Origin: Microbacterium oxydans
GTDB taxonomy: Bacteria > Actinomycetota > Actinomycetes > Actinomycetales > Microbacteriaceae
DNA length: 64,000 nt
NCBI RefSeq assembly: GCF_900095745.1
Contig: NZ_FMIR01000011.1
Span: forward strand, 17,391-81,390
Direction: 5' to 3'
A program made the position numbers and the translations under genes. Positions 35,264-42,950 of this stretch are shown here, piece after piece. Below the pieces are notes generated by a model. The model ran no database searches, was not told the origin of the DNA, and worked only from the letters and a program-made list of their open reading frames with translations. The first letter of the stretch is position 1; each line of letters begins with the position of its first letter.

Positions 35264-35935
35264 ATGAGGATTCTGATCGTCGAAGACGACGACCGTGTCG
35301 CTGCGGCGCTCGAAGCGTTCCTCGCGCGGTCGGGCTATGCGACGGTGCGCGCCTGCGATGGGGCCTCGGCGCTGGATCTCCTCGGCGCCGACACCGAGGT
35401 CGTGCTCCTCGACCTGGGGCTCCCCGACGTGGACGGCGTCGACCTGTGCCGTCGTATCCGTGGACGCTCCGAGGTTCCGATCATGATCGTGACCGCGCGC
35501 AACCAGGTCGCCGAGCGCATCAAGGGATTGCGCGCCGGCGCCGACGACTTCGTGGTCAAGCCCTACGACGTGCATGAGCTTCTGGCCAGGATCGAGGCTG
35601 TGACCCGACGCTCACGGCCGATGCGACCGGAGTCCGACGCGCGGGTACGGCTCCTCGGGGGCTCACTGGAGATCGACCTCGTCGGGAGGCAGGTGCTGGT
35701 CGACGGTGTGCCGATCGAGCTCACCCGCAAGGAGTTCGACATCATCGCGGTGCTCGCGCGCTATCCCGGGGTGGCGGTTCCCAAGGAGCGTCTCATCCGC
35801 GAGGTGTGGAACACGGACTGGCGGGGCTTCGGGCATTCCCTCGAGGTGCACGTCGGGGCGATCAGGAAGAAGACCCGATCCCGTGGTGTGATCGAGACCG
35901 TGCGCGGAGTCGGCTACCGCCTCGCGGGGTCCTGA
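35264..35935 (+). CDS. Two-component response regulator, OmpR/PhoB type
   Basis: A 223-residue regulator. Receiver domain (1-115) with acidic pocket EDDD (7-10), phospho-acceptor D50 (LLDLGLPD) and K99 (VVKPYD). C-terminal winged helix (about 130-223) ending [24 protein letters not shown] 35264 lies within reach of GAAGGAAG. The kinase gene follows after 3 bp. Position next to gluABCD suggests it controls glutamate uptake, as the Streptomyces GluR-GluK pair does; this is inference. Confidence 0.9.
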   Translation: MRILIVEDDDRVAAALEAFLARSGYATVRACDGASALDLLGADTEVVLLDLGLPDVDGVDLCRRIRGRSEVPIMIVTARNQVAERIKGLRAGADDFVVKPYDVHELLARIEAVTRRSRPMRPESDARVRLLGGSLEIDLVGRQVLVDGVPIELTRKEFDIIAVLARYPGVAVPKERLIREVWNTDWRGFGHSLEVHVGAIRKKTRSRGVIETVRGVGYRLAGS

Positions 35936-35938
35936 GTC

Positions 35939-37315
35939 ATGCGTCGGCGTCTGGTCATCGTCTTCCTCGTGCCGCTCGTGGTCATCCTCGTCGCCCTCGG
36001 CGGTGCGGCCGGATGGAGTGCGGCACAGAGCGTGCAGCAGTCCTTCTATGCCCAACAGCTCGGTGACCTCGGCTACTTCGTCACGAGCGCGCGTCAGTCG
36101 CTGCGTTCCGGCAGCTCAGCGGTGATCGACGCCGAGGTCGACCGCTTCGAGGAGGTGTACGGCATCGAGGTGACGGTGTTCGATCTCGGCGGTGCGCCCT
36201 GGGCGGCGGGGGAGCACGGCTCGGCCGTGCTCGCGGAGGAGGACGCGGAGCGGGTGCGGCTGGCACTCTCCGGACGACGCGCCGAGCAACCGGCGGCCGT
36301 GTTCCCCTGGACGGTGGCGGATGCCGCGCTGGCGGAGCCGGTCTTCGACGACGGCGACGTGATCGGTGCGGTGCTGGTCGCCGGAGACGTCGACGCCCCA
36401 CGAGCCGCGATCGCGCAGCAGCTTCTGGTCATCTCGGCCATCGCTCTCGTGCTGATCGCGCTGGGCGTGCTGCTCGTCTTCCGGCTCGCCCGATGGGTGC
36501 TGTCGCCGGTGAGGCGGCTGGACGAGGCGATGGTGGCCATCGAGCGGGGGGAGATGGACGCGCGTGTCCCCGAGGATGCGGGACCACCGGAGCTCCGTCG
36601 CATGGCCCAGGTCTTCAACGGCATGGCCGACCAGATCGAGCGCGTCATGACGCGGCAGCAGGAGTTCGCGCTCAACGCGTCGCACGAGTTGCGCAATCCG
36701 CTCAACGCGCTGCTCCTGCGCGTGGAGCACCTCGCGACCGGGCTCGGGCGGGAATGGCGTGACGATGTGGAGGAGACGAGGGAGGAGGGGCGCCGGATGA
36801 CGCGGATCCTCGAGACGCTGCTCGGCCTCGCCCGAGGCGGGCGCGCGGACATCACGATCTCCGCCGTCGACCTCGCGACGCTGTCTGCTCGCCGTCTCGA
36901 CGCCTGGCGCGACGTGGCCGGGCAGCGGGGGATCGCCCTGCGTTCGACGGGGGAGCCGTCGGTGATGAGCGTGACCGACCGCACGGTCGTGGAGAGCGCG
37001 CTGGACGCGGTGATCGACAACGCCGTGAAGTTCTCGCCGGACGGCGCGTGGATCGGCATCGGCGCGCATCGCGAGGGCGACGTCTGCCGGATCACGGTCC
37101 GCGATCAGGGTCCGGGGCTGAGCGCCGAGCAGGCGGCGGCGGCGACCGACAGGTTCTGGCGGAGCGCCGAGAGCGCGGACACGCCGGGCTCCGGGCTCGG
37201 GCTCGCGATCGCGAGCGACCTGCTGGCGACGGTCGGCGGCGAGGTGGCGGTGGCAGCGGCCGACGGCGGCGGGCTCGAGGTCGTGCTGCTGCTCCCCGAC
37301 AGGACGACTCCATGA
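35939..37315 (+). CDS. Sensor histidine kinase
   Basis: A 458-residue membrane kinase. TM1 about 5-26, an extracellular sensor of about 130 residues, TM2 about 160-183, HAMP (184-237), and HisKA with H249 in NASHELRNPLNALLLR. The ATPase domain shows N box VIDNAVKFSPDGAW, G1 DQGPGLS and G2 GSGLGLAIA. The stop overlaps the ATG of the TAXI lipoprotein gene by 4 bp, so sensor and binding protein are made together. Confidence 0.92.
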   Translation: MRRRLVIVFLVPLVVILVALGGAAGWSAAQSVQQSFYAQQLGDLGYFVTSARQSLRSGSSAVIDAEVDRFEEVYGIEVTVFDLGGAPWAAGEHGSAVLAEEDAERVRLALSGRRAEQPAAVFPWTVADAALAEPVFDDGDVIGAVLVAGDVDAPRAAIAQQLLVISAIALVLIALGVLLVFRLARWVLSPVRRLDEAMVAIERGEMDARVPEDAGPPELRRMAQVFNGMADQIERVMTRQQEFALNASHELRNPLNALLLRVEHLATGLGREWRDDVEETREEGRRMTRILETLLGLARGGRADITISAVDLATLSARRLDAWRDVAGQRGIALRSTGEPSVMSVTDRTVVESALDAVIDNAVKFSPDGAWIGIGAHREGDVCRITVRDQGPGLSAEQAAAATDRFWRSAESADTPGSGLGLAIASDLLATVGGEVAVAAADGGGLEVVLLLPDRTTP

Positions 37316-38274
37316 CGGCCGTGGCGCGGCGGGTGATCGCCGGAATCCTCTCGGTCATGATGGTCGGGGCGCTCGTCGCCTGCAGCCAGCGCGCGAGCGA
37401 GTGGACCGACGCCGAATACGCGATCGCGGCCGGCGGCTCCACGGGCGTCTATTACGACTACGGCACCCATCTCGCCGACGAGCTCTCTGCCGGACTGGAC
37501 ATCAGGATCGTGGGGCAGGAGACAGCCGGGTCTGTGGACAACCTGCTGCGTGTGGACTCCGGCGAGGCGCTGATCGGCTTCGCGCAGGGCGATGCGGCAG
37601 CCGATGCGGTGGCGGGAACCGGTGCCTTCGACGAGCCCCTTCAGGTACGCGCTCTGGCGCGTCTCTACGACGAGTACGTGCAGGTCGTGGTGCGTGGCGA
37701 CTCCGATGTGATGAGCCTCCCCGATCTCGCGGGGCGGACGGTCTCCCTCGGTGCCGAGAACTCCGGGGTGAACGTGATCGCGGCTCGCGTGCTCGACGCC
37801 GCCGGTGTCGGCATCGGGTCTCTCCGTGATCCCCAGCTCGACCTCGGCGAATCGATCGCAGCGATGGAGCGCGGCGAGATCGACGGCTTCTTCTGGGTGG
37901 GCGGGCTGCCGACACCGGGAATCGCGGCGCTCTCGCAGACGACATCCGTGCGCCTGCTCCCGATCGAGCAGGACTGGGTGAACGAGGTGAACGATCGGTA
38001 CTCGGATGCCTATCGACCCGCCGATGTGCCCGCCGGCACCTACGGCATCGCCGCCTCGGCGCCGACCATGGCCGTCCCGAACTATCTCGTCACGAGCTCC
38101 TCGACCCCGGACGGGGTCGCGCACGACATCCTGACCGGACTGTTCGATGCCCGCCTGCGGATCGCAGGGGAGGTTCCGACCGCCGCGCTGCTGGATCGTC
38201 GATCGGCGATCTTCACCGGCCCGGTCCCGCTGCATCCGGGCGCGGTCGAGTACTACCGGGACCTGCGCGGCTGA
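37312..38274 (+). CDS. TAXI family (TRAP-type) solute-binding lipoprotein without a TRAP permease
   Basis: A 320-residue exported protein with a lipobox ALVAC (Cys at 23). The mature protein has the TAXI features: AIAAGGSTGVYYDYGTHLADEL, GSVDNLLRVDSGEALIGFAQGD, and the segment LPDLAGRTVSLGAENSGVNVIAARVL. TAXI proteins bind small carboxylates such as glutamate. No TRAP membrane subunit is nearby. Translation is coupled to the histidine kinase, so a sensory role (presenting ligand to the kinase) is a reasonable inference. Confidence 0.88.
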   Translation: MTAVARRVIAGILSVMMVGALVACSQRASEWTDAEYAIAAGGSTGVYYDYGTHLADELSAGLDIRIVGQETAGSVDNLLRVDSGEALIGFAQGDAAADAVAGTGAFDEPLQVRALARLYDEYVQVVVRGDSDVMSLPDLAGRTVSLGAENSGVNVIAARVLDAAGVGIGSLRDPQLDLGESIAAMERGEIDGFFWVGGLPTPGIAALSQTTSVRLLPIEQDWVNEVNDRYSDAYRPADVPAGTYGIAASAPTMAVPNYLVTSSSTPDGVAHDILTGLFDARLRIAGEVPTAALLDRRSAIFTGPVPLHPGAVEYYRDLRG

Positions 38275-38277
38275 CTG

Positions 38278-38299
38278 CTCAAGAAATCCTCAAGAAGTC
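38278..38299 (+). promoter_or_regulatory. Tandem 11-mer, candidate response-regulator site
   Basis: CTCAAGAAATC (38278-38288) and CTCAAGAAGTC (38289-38299) are adjacent direct repeats differing at one base. OmpR/PhoB-type regulators bind 11-bp-spaced direct repeats, and such a regulator is encoded just upstream. Confidence 0.55.
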
Positions 38300-38333
38300 T
38301 GACACCGGGCCGGAGGCTCTGCCAGTGTGATGT

Positions 38334-38431
38334 CGATCGCGCGCGATCGGATCCTGCAGCTCAGCTGTCGCTGGGGGTGAGGCCGCAGGACGATCCCGCG
38401 GCCCGTGGGGGCGGGCCATGGGGTACCCATG
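38334..38431. promoter_or_regulatory. Palindromes in the gluA upstream region
   Basis: A perfect 16-bp palindrome CGATCGCGCGCGATCG (38334-38349) and an inverted repeat CATGGG-GTA-CCCATG (38417-38431). Both are candidate operators or leader hairpins; the binding protein is unknown. Confidence 0.45.
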
Positions 38432-38459
38432 CAAAGCAGCATTGGTACCGCGATCAGGT

Positions 38460-38477
38460 GATTACGAACGTGTAAAT
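38460..38477 (+). promoter_or_regulatory. Possible GlnR-like box upstream of gluA
   Basis: GATTAC-N6-GTAAAT: an inverted TTAC/GTAA pair with 6-nt spacing, resembling actinomycete GlnR half-sites. Weak without footprint or comparative support. Confidence 0.3.
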
Positions 38478-38514
38478 CTCACCGAGGCGCCTGGAGACCC
38501 GCGTCCGACGTGGC

Positions 38515-38520
38515 TAGTTT
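38515..38520 (+). promoter_or_regulatory. -10 element of gluABCD
   Basis: TAGTTT, then GGAGAA, then ATG 38527. The GGAGAA is too close to act as a normal ribosome site, so a leaderless start is likely. Confidence 0.45.
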
Positions 38521-38526
38521 GGAGAA

Positions 38527-39276
38527 ATGATGACCTCTGATACACCCCTCGTCGTGGTCGAGAACGTCCAGAAGCACTACGGAGATTTCCAAGCTCTCGC
38601 CGACATCGACCTCACGGTCAACTCGGGCGAGGTCGTCGTCGTGATCGGCCCGTCCGGCTCCGGCAAGTCGACCCTGTGTCGCACGATCAACCGGCTCGAG
38701 ACGATCACCAGCGGCACGATCCGGATCGACGGCAAAGAGCTCCCCGCTGAGGGCAAGGGCCTCGCCCACCTCCGTGCGGACGTCGGCATGGTGTTCCAGT
38801 CCTTCAACCTGTTCGCCCACCTCACGATCCTCGAGAACGTGACCCTGGGGCCGATGAAGGTCCGCGGCCTCAAGAAGGCGGATGCCGAGAAGGAGGCGAT
38901 GATCCTGCTCGAGCGCGTCGGCGTCGCACAGCAGGCATCCAAGCTCCCGGCGCAGCTCTCCGGTGGCCAGCAGCAGCGCGTGGCGATCGCCCGGGCGCTC
39001 GCGATGCAGCCCAAGGTCATGCTCTTCGACGAGCCGACCAGCGCGCTCGACCCCGAGATGATCAACGAGGTCCTCGACGTGATGGTCGAGCTGGCCCACG
39101 AGGGCATGACCATGATCGTCGTTACGCACGAGATGGGCTTCGCGCGGAAGGCGGCCGACCGCGTGGTCTTCATGGCCGACGGGCGGATCGTGGAGGAGGC
39201 GACTCCTGAGGAGTTCTTCACGCACCCGAAGAGCGACCGTGCCAAGGACTTCCTCTCGAAGCTCCTCACGCACTGA
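38527..39276 (+). CDS. gluA: Glutamate ABC transporter ATP-binding protein
   Basis: A 249-residue ATPase of a polar amino acid transporter. Walker [11 protein letters not shown]-loop region [17 protein letters not shown], signature [15 protein letters not shown], Walker [13 protein letters not shown] and the switch His in VVTHEMG. ATG 38527; a second ATG follows at 38530. It opens gluA-gluB-gluC-gluD, the order known for glutamate uptake in Corynebacterium and Streptomyces. Confidence 0.94.
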   Translation: MMTSDTPLVVVENVQKHYGDFQALADIDLTVNSGEVVVVIGPSGSGKSTLCRTINRLETITSGTIRIDGKELPAEGKGLAHLRADVGMVFQSFNLFAHLTILENVTLGPMKVRGLKKADAEKEAMILLERVGVAQQASKLPAQLSGGQQQRVAIARALAMQPKVMLFDEPTSALDPEMINEVLDVMVELAHEGMTMIVVTHEMGFARKAADRVVFMADGRIVEEATPEEFFTHPKSDRAKDFLSKLLTH

Positions 39277-39324
39277 CGCCCGATCACACAGACCCTGCAC
39301 ACACAGCACACGAAGGAGACGCAC

Positions 39325-40239
39325 ATGCGACGCACACGGACACTGGCAGGCATCGGAATCGCAGCGGTGGCACTGCTCGCGCTCACGGCCTGCAACAGCG
39401 GCACGCCGTCGAGCTCGGGAGCCCCGGAAGACGGCGGCGAGGAGGAGACCTCCGGCACGCCGTGGACGGTCCTCGAGGATGTCAGCATCGACGGGAGCCC
39501 GACGTTCGATCGGATCTCGTCCTCCGGCACGATCAAGGTCGGCGTGAAGGAAGACCAGCCGGGCCTCGGCTACCTCGACCCGGTCACCGGCGACCGTACG
39601 GGCTTCGACGTCGACATCGCCCGCTGGATGGCGGCATCGCTCGGGGTCGACCCGGAGACGATCGAGTTCACGGCGATCGCCTCGGCGAACCGCGAGCAGG
39701 CGATCGTGAACGGTGACATCGACTACTACGTCGGCACCTACTCGATCACCGACAAGCGCAAGGAGCAGATCTCCTTCGCCGGCCCCTACTTCCTGACCGG
39801 ACAGGGCCTGCTCGTCGGCGCCGACAGCGACATCGAGAGCGTGGACGACCTGAACGACTCGACCACGGTCTGCTCCGTGACCGGCTCGACGCCGATCCAG
39901 AACATCAACACCAACTACCCGGATGTCCCGACCAAGGAGTACGACACGTACTCGAAGTGCGTCGAGGACCTCAAGAACGGGCAGGTGGATGCCGTCACCA
40001 CCGACGAGGCGATCCTCATCGGCTACGCGGCTCAGGACCCGGAGAAGCTCAAGGTCGTCGGCGAGCCGTTCAGCGAGGAGCGCTACGGCATCGGCCTCGC
40101 CAAGGGCGATGACGCTCTGGCCGAGTACTTCAACACCCAGCTGACCGACGGTGGCGACATCTGGCAGCAGATCTTCGACAACAACCTCGGTGCCTCCGGC
40201 GTCAAGGCGACCCAGCCTGAGGTCGACCCGATCGGTTGA
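39325..40239 (+). CDS. gluB: Glutamate-binding lipoprotein
   Basis: A 304-residue family 3 solute-binding protein. Signal peptide with lipobox LLALTAC (Cys about 23), then a low-complexity Ser/Gly/Glu linker, then the binding fold: SSGTIKVGVKEDQPGLGYLDPVTGDRTGFDVDIARWMA and KRKEQISFAGPYFLTGQGLLV. Glutamate specificity is inferred from operon identity. ATG 39325 with GAAGGAG. A 14-bp hairpin follows the stop. Confidence 0.93.
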   Translation: MRRTRTLAGIGIAAVALLALTACNSGTPSSSGAPEDGGEEETSGTPWTVLEDVSIDGSPTFDRISSSGTIKVGVKEDQPGLGYLDPVTGDRTGFDVDIARWMAASLGVDPETIEFTAIASANREQAIVNGDIDYYVGTYSITDKRKEQISFAGPYFLTGQGLLVGADSDIESVDDLNDSTTVCSVTGSTPIQNINTNYPDVPTKEYDTYSKCVEDLKNGQVDAVTTDEAILIGYAAQDPEKLKVVGEPFSEERYGIGLAKGDDALAEYFNTQLTDGGDIWQQIFDNNLGASGVKATQPEVDPIG

Positions 40240-40243
40240 TCGA

Positions 40244-40276
40244 GAGGGGGCGGCCGACACCATCGGCCGCCCCCTC
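40244..40276 (+). terminator. Intercistronic hairpin between gluB and gluC
   Basis: A perfect 14-bp stem GAGGGGGCGGCCGA (40244-40257) with its complement (40263-40276) and loop CACCA, with no T-run. It probably stabilises or partly terminates transcripts so that binding protein exceeds permease. Confidence 0.7.
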
Positions 40277-40320
40277 CATCAGCAGGGTCATCGCGAGAAC
40301 ACGAATCGACAGGAGCAGCC

Positions 40321-40968
40321 GTGGGAGTCATCAGCGACCACCTCGATCTCTGGGGTGAAGCACTGTGGGGAACGATCGTGCTGTTCCTGGGCGGCGGCCT
40401 CATCGCCCTGGTGCTGGGACTGATCGTGGGAGCGGCCCGGGTCTCCCCGGTGCCGATCGCCCGGGCAGTCGGCGGCATCTACGTGAACTGGATCCGCAAC
40501 ACCCCGCTCACCCTCGTCATGTTCTTCTTCGCGTTCTGCCTGCCGATCCTTCTCGGCGAGCGGGTGAACGCCCTGCTGCTGGCGGTCATCGCGCTCGGGC
40601 TCTACACGGCGACCTACGTCGCTGAGGCTCTGCGGGCCGGCATCAACACGGTGCCGGTCGGGCAGGCCGAGGCGGCGCGGGCGATCGGCCTCAACTTCGG
40701 CCAGGTCATGCGCTACGTCATCCTGCCGCAGGCCACGCGCTCGGTGGTCCCGCCGATGATGAGCGTACTGATCGCCCTCATGAAGAACACCACGGTGGCG
40801 GCCGGCTTCTCGGTCGTCAACCTCGGCACCATCCGCGCGGCACTCAGCGAGCGCGGCGAGAACGCCCTCGTCGTCCTGCTGTGGGTCATGGTCATCTTCG
40901 TGGTGCTGGTGCTGCTGCTCGCATGGGTGCAGCGCACGCTCGAGAACAAGTGGAGGATCGCGCGATGA
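40321..40968 (+). CDS. gluC: Glutamate ABC transporter permease
   Basis: A 215-residue membrane protein of the HisM/GlnP type with five predicted helices. The EAA loop (VPVGQAEAARAIGLNFGQVMRYVILPQA) contacts the ATPase, and NWIRNTPLTLVMFF is the usual N-terminal signature. GTG start at 40321 behind GGAGCAG. Overlaps gluD by 4 bp (ATGA). Confidence 0.93.
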   Translation: MGVISDHLDLWGEALWGTIVLFLGGGLIALVLGLIVGAARVSPVPIARAVGGIYVNWIRNTPLTLVMFFFAFCLPILLGERVNALLLAVIALGLYTATYVAEALRAGINTVPVGQAEAARAIGLNFGQVMRYVILPQATRSVVPPMMSVLIALMKNTTVAAGFSVVNLGTIRAALSERGENALVVLLWVMVIFVVLVLLLAWVQRTLENKWRIAR

Positions 40969-41867
40969 GTTCCGTCCTGTTCGACGTCCCCGGCCCCCGG
41001 GCCATCGCCCGCAACCGTCTCATCGGAGTCGCGACGGTCGTCGTCGTCCTCGCCGTGCTCGGCTGGGTCGTGTGGCGGCTGTTCGCCACCGGGCAGTTCA
41101 CCGCCGAGAAGTGGAACATCTTCACGTTCTCCGCCGTCTGGGTCCGTTTCGGTGAAGGACTGCTGGCCACGCTGGCGGCCTTCGGTGCCGCCGGAGTCGG
41201 CTCGATCATCCTCGGCTTCGTCCTCGGCATCGGTCGTCTCTCGGAGCATGCCTGGGTGCGTGAGCCGGTCCGCTGGATCATCGAGGTGCTCCGGGCCGTG
41301 CCCGTCCTCGTGCTGATGATGCTGCTGTACTACGGCCTGCCCGTGCTCGGTGTGAAGATGCCGCCGTACTGGGCGGTCGTCATCGCGCTCATCGTCTACA
41401 ACGGGTCGGTCCTCGCCGAGGTGCTGCGCGCCGGCATCGAGTCGCTTCCTCGCGGACAGCAGGAAGCGGGTTACGCGATCGGACTGCGCAAGACCGGGGT
41501 GATGTACTTCATCCTGATCCCGCAGGCGGTGCGGGCCATGATGCCCGTCATCATCGCGCAGCTCGTCGTCGCGCTGAAGGACACCGCGCTCGGCTTCATC
41601 ATCACGTATCAGGAACTCCTCTACGTCATCAACCAGATCGGCAACCAGGCGCCCTACGGGTCGCCCCTGATCCCCGCCGCGATCATCGGCGGATCGATGT
41701 ACGTGGCCGTGTGTCTCCTGCTCTCCTACGTCGCCTACCGTCTGCAGCGTCGCGCCAAGCGCTCGCCGAAGGCCGGACCCGCCGTGCCCGATCCCCGTCA
41801 GCACGGCGGCGAGACGAACACCTCGCTCATCGTGCTGCAGGGGGACGGCGCCGAGCCGACGCGCTGA
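40965..41867 (+). CDS. gluD: Glutamate ABC transporter permease
   Basis: Second permease subunit, 300 residues. A longer N-terminal part with one extra helix (about 20-42), the core five helices with EVLRAVPVLVLMMLLYYGLP, the EAA loop LPRGQQEAGYAIGLRKTGVMYFILIPQAV, and a polar C-terminal tail of about 40 residues. ATG 40965 overlaps the gluC stop. The frame is open upstream, but only as a shadow of gluC. Confidence 0.93.
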   Translation: MSSVLFDVPGPRAIARNRLIGVATVVVVLAVLGWVVWRLFATGQFTAEKWNIFTFSAVWVRFGEGLLATLAAFGAAGVGSIILGFVLGIGRLSEHAWVREPVRWIIEVLRAVPVLVLMMLLYYGLPVLGVKMPPYWAVVIALIVYNGSVLAEVLRAGIESLPRGQQEAGYAIGLRKTGVMYFILIPQAVRAMMPVIIAQLVVALKDTALGFIITYQELLYVINQIGNQAPYGSPLIPAAIIGGSMYVAVCLLLSYVAYRLQRRAKRSPKAGPAVPDPRQHGGETNTSLIVLQGDGAEPTR

Positions 41868-41895
41868 TCCGCGAAAGGGACCTGCGCGCCCCCGG

Positions 41896-41901
41896 TAGAC
41901 T
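41896..41901 (+). promoter_or_regulatory. -10 element of pheST
   Basis: TAGACT, then 8 nt, then the GTG at 41910. Confidence 0.5.
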
Positions 41902-41909
41902 CGATTCTC

Positions 41910-42950
41910 GTGTCAGAGTCTCCTGAAATCACCCCGGAAGCGGTCGAAGCCGCTGTCGCCGACGCCCTCGCGGCGATCGCCGCGGCCGCAGACACCGCCG
42001 AGCTGAAGGCGGCTCGTGCCGCACATGTCGCGGAGGGTTCGCCGCTCGCGGTCCTGAACGCCTCGATGCGCCAGGTCGCCCCCGAGAACAAGGCCGCGTT
42101 CGGCAAGCTCGTGGGCCAGGGGCGCGGACAGGTCACGCAGGCGCTCGCCGCCAAGGAGGCCGAGCTGTCCGCCGCAGAGGTCGCCTCGCGCCTCGAGTCC
42201 GAGCGCATCGACATCACCGCCGTGCCCTCGCGCACTCGGGTGGGCGCCCGGCATCCGCTCACGCTGCTCCAGGACCAGGTCTGCGACATCTTCGTCGGCA
42301 TGGGCTGGGAGATCGCGGAGGGACCGGAGCTGGAGCACGAGTGGTTCAACTTCGACGCCCTGAACTTCGACGTCGACCACCCCGCCCGCCAGGAGCAGGA
42401 CACGTTCTACGTCGACCCGCCCTCGCGTCACCTCGTGATGCGCACGCACACGAGCCCGGTGCAGGTGCGGTCGATGCTCGACCGTGAGGTGCCGATCTAT
42501 GTGCTCTGCCCGGGACGGGTGTACCGGACCGACGAGTTCGACGCCACGCACCTGCCGGTGTTCACGCAGTTCGAGGGTCTCGTGATCGACAAGGGCATCA
42601 CGATGGCGCACCTCAAGGGCACGCTCGATCACTTCGCGAAGCAGCTCTTCGGCCCCGAGGCCGAGACGCGCTTCCGCACCAACTACTTCCCCTTCACCGA
42701 GCCCTCCGCCGAGCTCGACCTGTGGCACCCGACCTTCAAGGGCGGCGCGCGCTGGATCGAGTGGGGCGGCTGCGGCATGGTCAACCCGAACGTGCTGCGC
42801 GCGGCGGGGATCGACCCCGAGGTGTACAGCGGCTTCGCGTTCGGCATGGGCATCGAGCGGGGACTGATGTTCCGCAGCGACGTGCAGGACATGCGCGACA
42901 TGGCCGAGGGTGATGTCCGTTTCAGCGAGCAGTTCGGGATGGTGGTGTGA
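41910..42950 (+). CDS. pheS: Phenylalanyl-tRNA synthetase alpha subunit
   Basis: Catalytic subunit of the alpha2-beta2 class II enzyme that charges tRNA-Phe. The 346 residues have an N-terminal coiled-coil tRNA arm (about 1-95) and the class II core: HPLTLLQDQVCDIFVGMGW, motif 2 region GRVYRTDEFDATHLPVFTQFEGL, and motif 3 GFAFGMGIERGLM. GTG start at 41910, leaderless. Its TGA overlaps the pheT ATG by one base. Confidence 0.96.
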   Translation: MSESPEITPEAVEAAVADALAAIAAAADTAELKAARAAHVAEGSPLAVLNASMRQVAPENKAAFGKLVGQGRGQVTQALAAKEAELSAAEVASRLESERIDITAVPSRTRVGARHPLTLLQDQVCDIFVGMGWEIAEGPELEHEWFNFDALNFDVDHPARQEQDTFYVDPPSRHLVMRTHTSPVQVRSMLDREVPIYVLCPGRVYRTDEFDATHLPVFTQFEGLVIDKGITMAHLKGTLDHFAKQLFGPEAETRFRTNYFPFTEPSAELDLWHPTFKGGARWIEWGGCGMVNPNVLRAAGIDPEVYSGFAFGMGIERGLMFRSDVQDMRDMAEGDVRFSEQFGMVV

